Assembly (NCBI GenBank): GCA_029945375.1
Contig: CM057069.1
Coordinates: 744,001 to 808,000 of the forward strand
Source: Agaricus subrufescens
Taxonomy: Eukaryota; Basidiomycota; Agaricomycetes; Agaricales; Agaricaceae
Length of the DNA stretch: 64,000 nt
Direction: 5' to 3'
Positions 55,756 to 64,000 of this stretch are shown here, piece by piece. Every line of letters starts with the position of its first letter. The first letter of the stretch is position 1. Made by a program: the position numbers and the translations under genes. The notes beneath the pieces are model-generated. The model worked only from the letters and a program-made list of their open reading frames with translations, searched no databases and was not told the origin of the DNA.

Positions 55756-57459
55756 TCAAGCAAAATCAGAGCCACCCCAAGTGGATGGAAATTGAAAGCC
55801 TGGACGTTGGTTCAGTCGCATATCGACCATCCCCGATTCTTCGGCAAATCTATCAATCTCCTCCACCGTAACACGGTCTCCCATTGTAAGTTCAAATGTT
55901 ATGGTAAACCGACGAAGACGCGTGACGTTATGTTGATCATAGTCCATCAAACGTGACCGCAAAAATGCGAGAATGGCGTGCTTCGAGAATATTGCATCGT
56001 CGACGTCGAATACTTCGAGTTTGGGACAAAGACAATGAATCGAAGGGATATCTGAATCAGGGGATTCGTCTGGCTGTTCCTCGCCAAATGCTAATGCACA
56101 TGACTGACAGTATCGTTTGTGCTTATACGGGATAAATCCAAAAAGCAAACAATCATTGACGGATAACATTGAAGAGAAGGAAGCAGATCTCAGTGATAAC
56201 CTTTTCAATTCGGGGAAGAGAGATAGCAATTCTATCAAGTATCTCATCTCGAGACCATCACCAGCAAAACTCAATTCTTCAAGGGGCTCATTTAGCCTTT
56301 GGAAGAATGAACGAAAGATTTCCGGTGACGACAGTTCTGTAAATGGAATAATTGTCCAAGGTGGATATGGTGAAATAAGATGTTGATACGCGAAATGTCG
56401 TAACGCAGGTGTGGAGAGATTATTGAGCAGGATCAACGAGTCATGATCTGAGTTTGATTCCCCATAAATCCTGAGTGTTTGAAGTTTGGGCAGAACGACT
56501 GTATATTTTATATCAGAGGGTGCCAAATCTGAGGAACCAACTGAATCACTAAAGTTCATTGAGCAAGTTTCCAGGTTTGAACAAAGTGTCAAAAGCTTGA
56601 AGAGTTCCGAGACCTGAGAAGCTCGCGGAATGAAATCGAGGCCTGTGAGTTGATTCCACTGGAGAGGCAGATCCAGCAGACGCAGAGAAAAGTCTTGCAC
56701 AGATAGGACACGGAGCAACGGAGCGAATAGGATACCATCCTCTTCTGACAGCGAGCGACTTTCAGCGCTTTGGTGCATAAAACGAGTTTGGTGAATGTAC
56801 AATGTCTCGAGGAGAGGAAAGTCACGGCCATGGGCATTCATGGGGGTGTTAAACGGATCGTAGAGATCGACTTGATTATGAATAGACTTTATTCGTCGAG
56901 CATACTTTGCTATAAGATCAAAATATGGTCGAGATTCATACGACCAAATGCAACTCTGGGCCACAGAGGCCACGGAGATGTAAAGCGGAAGTATGCCTGA
57001 GCGAGCTAGCCAGGCCCCAAAAGCCTCCAGCCTCGCTTCGGCTAGGGAAGATGTGGGGGGTACGACAACCATATGAAGAGAGGACCACAATGTCGGTGTG
57101 GAATAAGCAATCTGGTGCCAATGACTGCAAACTCGGCCCAGCAAAAGTGGTGCTTCTTTGAAGCTAAGCACCGAATTATGGGCGGTCGGGAGGCATCGCC
57201 AGAATATCTCTTGTAAGATCTCTGGCAAAAGTCGACGGATGGGAGAAATGTATTCCTGATGAATGTTGATGTAATCTTCAGCCTCGTCTCTCTTTTGATG
57301 AAGAATAGCTAGCCTGTCTCGTAAACCAACGGTCTCGCTCTCTATCGCCTTGAGCTTGATCAACATCTCCCTCTTTGATCTTCTGACTTTGTCTTCTTCC
57401 CTGCTTGTGAGTCTTGCATTTGTGTAGAGTTTACGGTAGACGCAGGGAGGACTATACAT
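55756..57459 (-). CDS. F-box protein, array member 3
   Basis: Single exon, 567 aa. It has MYSPPCVYRKLYTNARLTSR, a coiled coil with ESETVGLRDRLAILHQKRDE, and an F-box SPIRRLLPEILQEIFWRCLP followed by VCSHWHQIAYSTPTLWSSL. The leucine-rich part has FPLLETLYIHQTRF, LDLPLQWNQLTGLDF, FFQRLNEPLEELSFAG and LFPELKRLSLRSA. A Cys-containing insert (HKRYCQSCALAFGEEQPDES) near residue 455 is absent from members 1 and 2 but has a counterpart in member 4 (HCNPCLPGEEQAGE). It is more diverged from members 1 and 2 than they are from each other. Confidence 0.82.
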   Translation of the reverse strand: MYSPPCVYRKLYTNARLTSREEDKVRRSKREMLIKLKAIESETVGLRDRLAILHQKRDEAEDYINIHQEYISPIRRLLPEILQEIFWRCLPTAHNSVLSFKEAPLLLGRVCSHWHQIAYSTPTLWSSLHMVVVPPTSSLAEARLEAFGAWLARSGILPLYISVASVAQSCIWSYESRPYFDLIAKYARRIKSIHNQVDLYDPFNTPMNAHGRDFPLLETLYIHQTRFMHQSAESRSLSEEDGILFAPLLRVLSVQDFSLRLLDLPLQWNQLTGLDFIPRASQVSELFKLLTLCSNLETCSMNFSDSVGSSDLAPSDIKYTVVLPKLQTLRIYGESNSDHDSLILLNNLSTPALRHFAYQHLISPYPPWTIIPFTELSSPEIFRSFFQRLNEPLEELSFAGDGLEMRYLIELLSLFPELKRLSLRSASFSSMLSVNDCLLFGFIPYKHKRYCQSCALAFGEEQPDESPDSDIPSIHCLCPKLEVFDVDDAIFSKHAILAFLRSRLMDYDQHNVTRLRRFTITFELTMGDRVTVEEIDRFAEESGMVDMRLNQRPGFQFPSTWGGSDFA

Positions 57460-57562
57460 GACGAGTGGTGACTATCACAAGAGAGATGGTGATGCCGTAC
57501 TAGGGCGACACGCAATACACCAATATGAAGATCCCGTGGTAAAATTGTCAACAGCTTGTCAA

Positions 57563-57575
57563 TCTATTTATAAAT
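57563..57575 (-). promoter_or_regulatory. TATA element of F-box array member 3
   Basis: Minus-strand TTTATAAATAG, about 110 bp before the ATG, embedded in the conserved GACAAGCTGTTGACAA-type upstream block. Confidence 0.6.
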
Positions 57576-58391
57576 TCCTCGTTCATCGGTCTTAATTACA
57601 GACCTCCTTTCTGGGCAGATAAAGGACCTTCTTGTTCATTGTAGCGCCACATTTGACTGATGCTGAGGAATGTAATTAGCTAATTAAAGAGCTTGCGCCT
57701 GGGGGCCTTATTGTTTATACCCCTGCTCAGAGATATCCGGATTGATATAGCACAATCAAAGGGAACATTATTTGGTATCAACATATAGCATACTTTGCAC
57801 TGTTTTTGGCTGAAACATCTCTCACTCTCAGGGGTTATTCACTTAATCTTGCTCCATGTGACTCTTTCAAATTACGTTGTGGTGTCTCGACTAGACACAA
57901 AAAATATCGAGAGTTACTTGCAATGTTCTCTAATCCAATCATGCTAAATTCTTTCGGAAGTCTCTCACACATTCCTTCCTTGCTCCACTCCAAATGCATA
58001 TACCCGAGTTGATTCAGCGTCAGCGCTGACACGAAGTTCACAAGAGTCATGTATTCAGTTATAGATAATGGTTGAACATTTGATCGCTAAGCATACCACT
58101 TCATGCATTCTTTCAACGCCTCCCACTTCCGAACAACGTCTGTTTCACTAGAGATTGATTCTTTTGGTCCGCCGCTACATTTTATTCGTCACAGCACTAA
58201 TTGAATTCGGGTTGAAGGCAGCAGGTTCCTCTTGGGCATGTATGCCCACGCATCTGTACACGTGGTGATTAAACAGCAGTCATATCATCGACCCTGCCGA
58301 GTGACAAAGACCCCACGGTGGAATGCTAGTCTGCAGAGGAGAATAGTATCTAGGCATTATTGGTACAGTGGAGTACATGAAATCAGTCACT
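57576..58391. other. No firm gene
   Basis: A minus-strand frame at 57835-58050 (MTLVNFVSALTLNQLGYMHL, 71 aa) has a weak upstream neighbour ending EALKECMKWYA, possibly remnants of an older gene. No family is recognised and no model is claimed. Confidence 0.4.
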
Positions 58392-59036
58392 TCAACGGGA
58401 ACCATAGACTATCACGGTTATATTATTGCCTGACCCATTGACTGTGAGACTGTTGTCCTGTATGTAGGTGCTTGAGGTCCGGGCGACCAAATGACGTCTC
58501 GTACTACTCGTCACCGTCCCTTGGCTTTGTGTAGTTTCCTGAGGCTTGAAAAAAATAGTGCTCAGATAAATACCGTGTATAGGCAAGTGCAACGCGGAAA
58601 TACATACACGAGAAATGTTGGAACCATGAGAGTTCGGGTTTGCGCTCGAAGAACTATTGTACAATTGAGAATTCTGCTGGTCGTGCATCTCGTGAACCGT
58701 TGGCAAGGTACATCCATTATTTGTTGACTCGATCGTCATTCTCCTCCGAAATTTGGGCTTCATCTGAGAAGATGAGAGCGAGCATTAGTCCTACTTTGCA
58801 ACTCGCATAGCTCAATGAACGAAAGCTCACATGTAGAATTTCGACTGCACTTTGAAGCTTTTCACGACATTTGTGGGCAAGGCGTCTACCCGAATCGAAA
58901 CTGAGTAGCTGTGGGAGTCTAGGGCGTTCGCTGGTTTTGTTCGGTGATTGTGTTATACTAAATCCTGAGTGAGCTTGGTCGTGTCATTCGGAGATGAGGG
59001 AACTACGGCTAACTGCGACGGTTCTGGTGCTGGCAT
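58392..59036 (-). CDS. Mini-gene copy 7, distant member
   Basis: The four-exon structure is conserved despite strong divergence from the left cluster. Exon 1 encodes MPAPEPS (ATG at 59036, donor GTTAGC). Exon 2 encodes ITQSPNKTSERPRLPQLLSF and CREKLQSAVEILH. Exon 3 encodes the HEMHDQQNSQLYNSSSSANP region. Exon 4 encodes TSSTYIQDNSLTVNGSGNNI before a TGA at 58392. Exon 1 has the same phase (CA|GT... completing His with the first base of exon 2) as the other copies. The NGSGNN motif is closest here to the NGSGHV linker of the NACHT gene. It lies alone between F-box genes with no PPR fragment nearby. Confidence 0.5.
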
Positions 59037-61535
59037 ATCCAATGTCGGTGCCTCTATCTTATCCATCATCAGTATAGGTTCTCTTGTTGACTGATTTCCA
59101 GTGCGAGAAAGATATGGCTACGTGTCAGTTTGATTGGTAGAGGTTATAAGCAAGGCCTTTGAAATTAGCATTTTTAAAGAACGGCCAAACTCTACCTCTA
59201 ACATTCATCAACACCGCGGGAGAGCATTTTTGATCAACCAGGATCTCGGGGTGATTGAGTCTTAGACATTCACCGGTCAACGATTGACCGATGGTTGCCG
59301 TCTGGGGCCTGAGGCACACGGAAATGAATCAAGAGAAAGAGAGGCCAGCCTGAATACCCTATCATGGCCTTAAGGGGCTAGCAGAATCCCGATGAGCAAG
59401 TATATCCGTATTTCTAAGAATTTGTTCCCATCTCACGTTCCTCGCCCAAAAATGATACAGTGTGGTCAAGTAGTAGAGAATTTACTTCGCTACTAGCCCA
59501 TCAAAAGTACCCGGTGTTCCCCCAGCGAATCAGTTGTCCTCATTTTATTTTACGGTTGACTTGGAATGGAATTTGCTTTATTAGATGGCTTTCCGTAACG
59601 CTAGATTCCAGATTGCTGAATTCTATACCTTTTGCCGGAGGTGCCGATGGATATATCCAGCGGATCTTGAAATGTTAAAAAAGCGCCTTCTTTGTAAGCC
59701 TTTCCTAGCCCCGACTATTACGTTTTTACCTAATTCCACAGGCTTGACCTATACATTCCCGGCACCCGGATCAGTGTTGGAGTGGCATACGGCGGTAATC
59801 TCTCAAATCCAATTTCCAGGGATTGAGAGATGGGAGGATCAGTGATCACAGTCATGATTAAGGTGCATTCGTTGCGCCGTTTGCCACTAACAATGAGGTC
59901 ATAGATCGGGGGTTTGGTGGGAGATCTCGGAGGATGTTTCGGTGGTTGCAGGCTTGATGTTTGTTTGATGTGACGGCCCAAGATTGGGCACCACCCCCTG
60001 TAATTACTATTTATATATGCTAATTTGCCCCTGTACACGCATTAGTTCTCTTAGACTGCGGAGTTCGTAAAATATAGTCTGGAATTCGATAAGTTAGAGT
60101 CTAGCATTACGGAAAGTCATTCAGTAGTGTCATGAGTTAGATAACGGACTTAAGAATTTTGTTTTTGTTTATGTTTATAGTCAAACCGGACGCTGCTCGG
60201 GAGTTTTATACCTGTGACACTTACGGAAGCTCTAATCTGTGTGTTTTGTTGAACCTGGATCTATTATGTGACGCTTGAACACAGCCTGAGGTATACTACA
60301 GAGAGCCTACAAATGAACATATAGCTACTGTAGTATATTTGCTGTTCAGAAGCATGACATACGGGTATCAGGCGCCTTGAATTTATGTGATCTAACCCGA
60401 GGGTGAAAGATATCTATGGCGTGATGTGATGCAAGAAGATGGAGAATGTGAAGACATAACATAAACTTGGCAAGAATGTGTAGTAGACGCCTCTTCTGCG
60501 GGGCGCCGGTGGTGAGCCGCCTCCACGATTGCGCGCCCGAACCCTTTTCACTCCAAAATCTCGTTGATTCGATTTGGATGGAAAGACACGTTTATCGACA
60601 ATATTAGCTGAGGTTATAAAATATGCTGATAAACTGCTGCCTTTGTATGTTCCTGGATGCCATTCACTGAGTTATCGGAGGCTATGAGTCTATGGCAACT
60701 GTGCACAACACTGGCTTATTCACACAGTCGCCAATTTGAGACCGAGCGATAAGTGGCTTGAACCAAACAAAGCTGGGTAACATGCCTCTAAGCATTGATC
60801 TGGTTCTCTTGAAGCATTTGGATTAGCGTAGATCGGCAAAAACCTTGGACTCAAAACTAGGCAAACATCATTCTATGAGGCTCACGGGAGCTTCTGAAAT
60901 CACACACATTGACACTACTAACGGAACGGTATTCCGAAACTCACACTGAGTAACAGGGGTTCTTCAGCTATACTAGTATGTTAGTCTCCGTTACCGTAAT
61001 ATTGCTCTCTAGTCCCAGATTGGATTAACGTTCTTTACATTATTGTTTCGCTAACAGAATGAGGACATCTCCATTTCTTCTATACTTGAACAGGTATACG
61101 AGGAAATTAATGCTGCATGACTTCTCGCTGGGAATGATTGCTGTGCGAATTTAAAATCAAATTTTGGAAATGGATATTAGATGCCATGCATTATCCGCGC
61201 TGCAGTTAGAACGTCATAATAAGAACCGCTTCGACCCGGGCGAAAAATTTTCATTTACTATAGTAACTCGTTAGAAAACCATTCAACGCTGACGAGATAC
61301 GCTTCTTCGAGCAGTTTATTTCTCGCGAAGACTGAACAGTGAAGGCTGTAGTGTTGTCAAGGACGCCACGAATCTCGTAAGTTGATTATCCTTACGGCGA
61401 AAGCCAGTAGGCTTGGACGAAAAAGGCCACAGAGCAGTAGCGGAGAATCGAGCAGAATTAACAATAGACTTTCCCCTTAAATCCACCTACCACCCATCAG
61501 GATTTGCCGTTTAAGTAAGGCACAAGGCTTTGGCA
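59037..61535. other. Gene-poor 2.5 kb
   Basis: Short open stretches occur (for example 59585-59845 plus, 59730-60038 minus), but they overlap each other and show no domain. No inverted repeats, transposon ends or matches to the window's other repeats were found by eye. Confidence 0.45.
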
Positions 61536-61778
61536 TTACCCTGGTAGAAAATGCGGCGACGGCCAGAGATAATTCCGACGAAGCATCAAAAGCTTGACGA
61601 TATCCGGTGGCGATATTGAATAGCGGCCATGAACGGCTTCATTTGGAATGGAAGTTAAGCGGCATCGAAGAACATCCATGTAAAAATAAAACATGGAGTA
61701 TAGTATCGAAGTCATCTGTCTTTTAGAGCGGGCCATTTTTTTGAGATTCTGTGTATATCCTTTTGGAGGTGCAAACAC
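61536..61778 (-). pseudogene. Small internal F-box-family relic
   Basis: In one minus-strand frame about 61745-61555 reads SILHVLFLHGCSSMPLNFHS and then DIVKLL-like words in another frame. This matches the middle of the F-box family (ILSVLSLHG, LLDLPVQWSRLTGLD, DIFKLLTL). Frame changes and stops show it is dead, and neither end of the gene is present. It sits just downstream of array member 4. Confidence 0.45.
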
Positions 61779-61927
61779 CTTGAGCTACGAAGAATCACTC
61801 ATGTTGTTCTCGGCGAGCAAGTTCCGATTGAAGGAAAGACAGTAAATATTATCGGTATGTTTTGCTACTTTTTATAAGGTGGACATGCCCTTGCTGATAC
61901 TACTAAGTACCCTTATACTCCAGCCAA

Positions 61928-63682
61928 TCAAGGTCCAAAAATTTCCTGAACACCGTCATATGGGGAATATTTGTACGAGAACGAACGGTCCGACTGTTGA
62001 CATATAGTTGGCTGCAAGTGTCCCAGGTCTATAAGTAACTCCGAGTCTTCCGCCAACCTATCAATTTCCTTTCTCATCTCCTCGGAATCATCCTCCGATT
62101 TCGAATAAAATGATATACTGAATCGACGAAGACGCGTGATACCATACTTGGCGTAGTCCACCAAGCGTGAACGTAGATATTCGAGAAGGACGCGCTGCGA
62201 GAGGAGAGCGTTCTCAACATAAAGAACCTCGAGGTTGGGACAAAGGCAAGGAGATGAGGGGAAAGCAGAGGCACACTCTCCCGCTTGTTCCTCTCCAGGT
62301 AGACATGGATTGCAATGACTCCTATGTTCACACGGGATGAACCCGGAAAGCAAACGGTCATTGAATAGTGGATATGAACTTTCGAAGGAACTATCGAAGG
62401 AGTATCGCAAAGATACCCTTTTCAAAGCCGGGAAGAGGGATAAAAATTCCATCAGGTATTTCGTCGTGAAGCCATCAACGTTGAATTCCAATTCCTCGAG
62501 GGGTTCATTCAGCCTTTGAAAGAATGAACGAACAATGTCCAGTAACGCCAAAGGTTCTGTAGGGTGAACAACTGCGAACGGTATTGGTGGCCAAAAAGAA
62601 TGTTGGTTTGCGAAATGTCGTAGTGCTGGCGTGGAGAGGTTATCGAGTAGGATTAACGAGCCATTGTTCTGGCTCAATTGCCCATAAACTTTTAGTGTTC
62701 GAAGTTTGGGTAGAATGATTTCTGGCTTGTTATCGGAGATCGATTGATTTGTTGGGGAGGAGAGGGGGTCAACTGGGATTCCCAGGTTCATAGTGCAACT
62801 CTCCAAATTCGAACCAAGTGTTAATAGCTTGAAAATATCCGGTAAATTCAGGAAAGTCCCTCCAAAATCAACGCCTGTAAGCTGACTCCAGCAAGCAGGG
62901 AGGTCAGGCAGGGACAGAGAAATTTCATGTATGGATAAAACACGGAGTGAAGGGGCGAAGAGAATGCCACCCCTTCTCGATAGCGGGTCGCCTGTGGTCA
63001 TGAGAGGGTTTCTTTCGATATGAAACACCTCCAATATGGGAAGATCGTCTGTATTGATCTTCATTAGACAATCCATTGGTTCGTAGAGCGCGACCTGAAG
63101 ATGAATACACTTCCATCGTCGGGTATGCTCTGCGATAAGTTCAAAATATGGTCGAAATTCGTACTTTGACATATGGTTCCCTTTAACACTGGACATTGAG
63201 ATGGAAAGTGGGAGAACGCCTGAACGAGCCAGCCAGGTATTTAAAGCTTTGAATCTCGCTGCAGCTCGGGGAGAAGTGAGGGGAACAACGACGATATGGA
63301 GTGAGGTCCACAGTCTAGGTGTGGAATAAATGATTTGACGCCACCGGCGGCAAACTAGGCTGAATACAAGTGGTGCTTGTTTGAAGCTGAGCACCGAGTT
63401 ATGAGCAGAGGGAAGACACCGCCAGAATATTTCCTGAAGAATATCTGAGGGAACCCGACGGATTGGAGAGAGAAGACCCTGATGAAAATCGATCAAATGT
63501 TCAAATTCCTTCTTCCTTTGGCGAAGAAAGGCGAGTCTTTCCCGTAGATGCACGGCCTCCTTTTCTCTGGCACGAAGTTCTTTGAAAGACTCGCCCGTCG
63601 CTCTTCTGATTTCGGTCTCCTCTTTGTTTGTAAGCCTGGCATTTGTACGAAGTTTGCGATAGACAGTAGGTGGGCTGACCAT
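61928..63682 (-). CDS. F-box protein, array member 4
   Basis: Single exon, 584 aa, the longest of the minus-strand set. It opens MVSPPTVYRKLRTNARLTNK; the coiled coil contains EKEAVHLRERLAFLRQRKKE. The F-box is SPIRRVPSDILQEIFWRCLP with VCRRWRQIIYSTPRLWTSL. The leucine-rich part has ARSGVLPLSISM, DLPILEVFHIER, DLPACWSQLTGVDF, FFQRLNEPLEELEF and LFPALKRVSLRY. A late CLCPNLEVLYVENALLS motif is shared with the plus-strand F-box genes, making this member intermediate between the two subgroups. Presumed SCF adaptor; target unknown. Confidence 0.82.
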   Translation of the reverse strand: MVSPPTVYRKLRTNARLTNKEETEIRRATGESFKELRAREKEAVHLRERLAFLRQRKKEFEHLIDFHQGLLSPIRRVPSDILQEIFWRCLPSAHNSVLSFKQAPLVFSLVCRRWRQIIYSTPRLWTSLHIVVVPLTSPRAAARFKALNTWLARSGVLPLSISMSSVKGNHMSKYEFRPYFELIAEHTRRWKCIHLQVALYEPMDCLMKINTDDLPILEVFHIERNPLMTTGDPLSRRGGILFAPSLRVLSIHEISLSLPDLPACWSQLTGVDFGGTFLNLPDIFKLLTLGSNLESCTMNLGIPVDPLSSPTNQSISDNKPEIILPKLRTLKVYGQLSQNNGSLILLDNLSTPALRHFANQHSFWPPIPFAVVHPTEPLALLDIVRSFFQRLNEPLEELEFNVDGFTTKYLMEFLSLFPALKRVSLRYSFDSSFESSYPLFNDRLLSGFIPCEHRSHCNPCLPGEEQAGECASAFPSSPCLCPNLEVLYVENALLSQRVLLEYLRSRLVDYAKYGITRLRRFSISFYSKSEDDSEEMRKEIDRLAEDSELLIDLGHLQPTICQQSDRSFSYKYSPYDGVQEIFGP

Positions 63683-63799
63683 GATGGTGGGTGTTGGGTG
63701 ACGAGGGAGAGAAGTGGGCGTGTGATACTATCTACATTCGGCTGACACACTGCACGGGTGAACTGCTGTGGTAGTGGGCGCTTTCTAGCGCTAACTAAG

Positions 63800-63811
63800 A
63801 ACTATTTATAA
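63800..63811 (-). promoter_or_regulatory. TATA element of F-box array member 4
   Basis: The minus-strand reading is TTATAAATAGTT, about 120 bp upstream of the ATG, in the position conserved across the array. The rest of 63683-64000 holds no recognisable gene. Confidence 0.5.
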
Positions 63812-64000
63812 TATAATTTCGCTGACCTTTTCGGAGTCGGGTATAACTCGGCAAAAGAATGGAGATGTTCGATTGGAGATACAAGGCACATGGTTGGTGG
63901 CGGGCCCGGTGGGAGATACCCATGGCCTCAAAGGCAGATTATCTCTCTGGGGTCACATAGTATCTTCATTACCATAACCTTGTGAAACACAAAAAGCATG

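Noticed and set aside
1..64000. tRNA, rRNA, CRISPR array or bacterial operon signals
   Set aside because: I looked for box-B-like GGTTCGAATC sequences, regular short direct repeats and polycistronic gene runs and found none that hold up.

Overview
The window looks like nuclear DNA of a filamentous basidiomycete, most likely an Agaricomycete. Housekeeping genes are split by many short (about 48-75 nt) GT-AG introns. Both strands are used, and there is a large accessory load of F-box proteins, a STAND/NACHT NTPase and a Fot/pogo transposon. I saw no rRNA, tRNA, CRISPR or prokaryotic signals. Exon boundaries were placed by eye from splice consensus plus continuity of recognisable domains.

Left third (1-25 kb). 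This is accessory, repeat-built DNA around three intact genes: a RING-CH membrane protein (3.4-5.2 kb), an SR splicing factor (5.4-6.5 kb) and a PPR-like mitochondrial protein (6.5-9.0 kb). The RING gene has a decayed partial copy at the left edge. To the right, the PPR gene has four progressively degraded partial copies. These alternate with copies of a minus-strand four-exon mini-gene whose product (about 150 aa) resembles the part of fungal NLR-like proteins that lies upstream of the NACHT domain. The mini-gene occurs seven times in the window: five copies look spliceable, one has lost a splice acceptor and one is a lone last exon. Related spacers make the array a repeated [PPR piece - mini-gene - spacer] module. 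A relic of a GH5 beta-mannanase-like gene lies at 22.3-24.1 kb, and an 83-bp perfect inverted repeat at 2.3-2.55 kb.

Middle (26-34 kb). A conserved block carries NDUFA6 (complex I LYR subunit) divergent from a PDAP1/PP28 protein, then the LCL3-type mitochondrial nuclease, a possible multi-pass membrane gene, and an ABHD11/Imo32-type mitochondrial hydrolase.

35-45 kb. Two related F-box genes, one broken by a single stop codon, flank a compact NACHT NTPase gene and a 2.64-kb Fot/pogo element. The element has good terminal inverted repeats and a TA target duplication; its transposase has one homopolymer frameshift.

45-50 kb. Second housekeeping block: a peroxisomal-type Lon protease ending in SRL, a YAE1/LTO1 family protein, and the TFIIE beta subunit.

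50-64 kb. Four intact minus-strand F-box genes with conserved TATA-containing promoters, two F-box relics, a seventh mini-gene copy, and gene-poor DNA. Two of the F-box genes are a clear 2.07-kb tandem duplication. The accessory regions look like birth-and-death families (F-box, NLR-related) inserted between conserved blocks.
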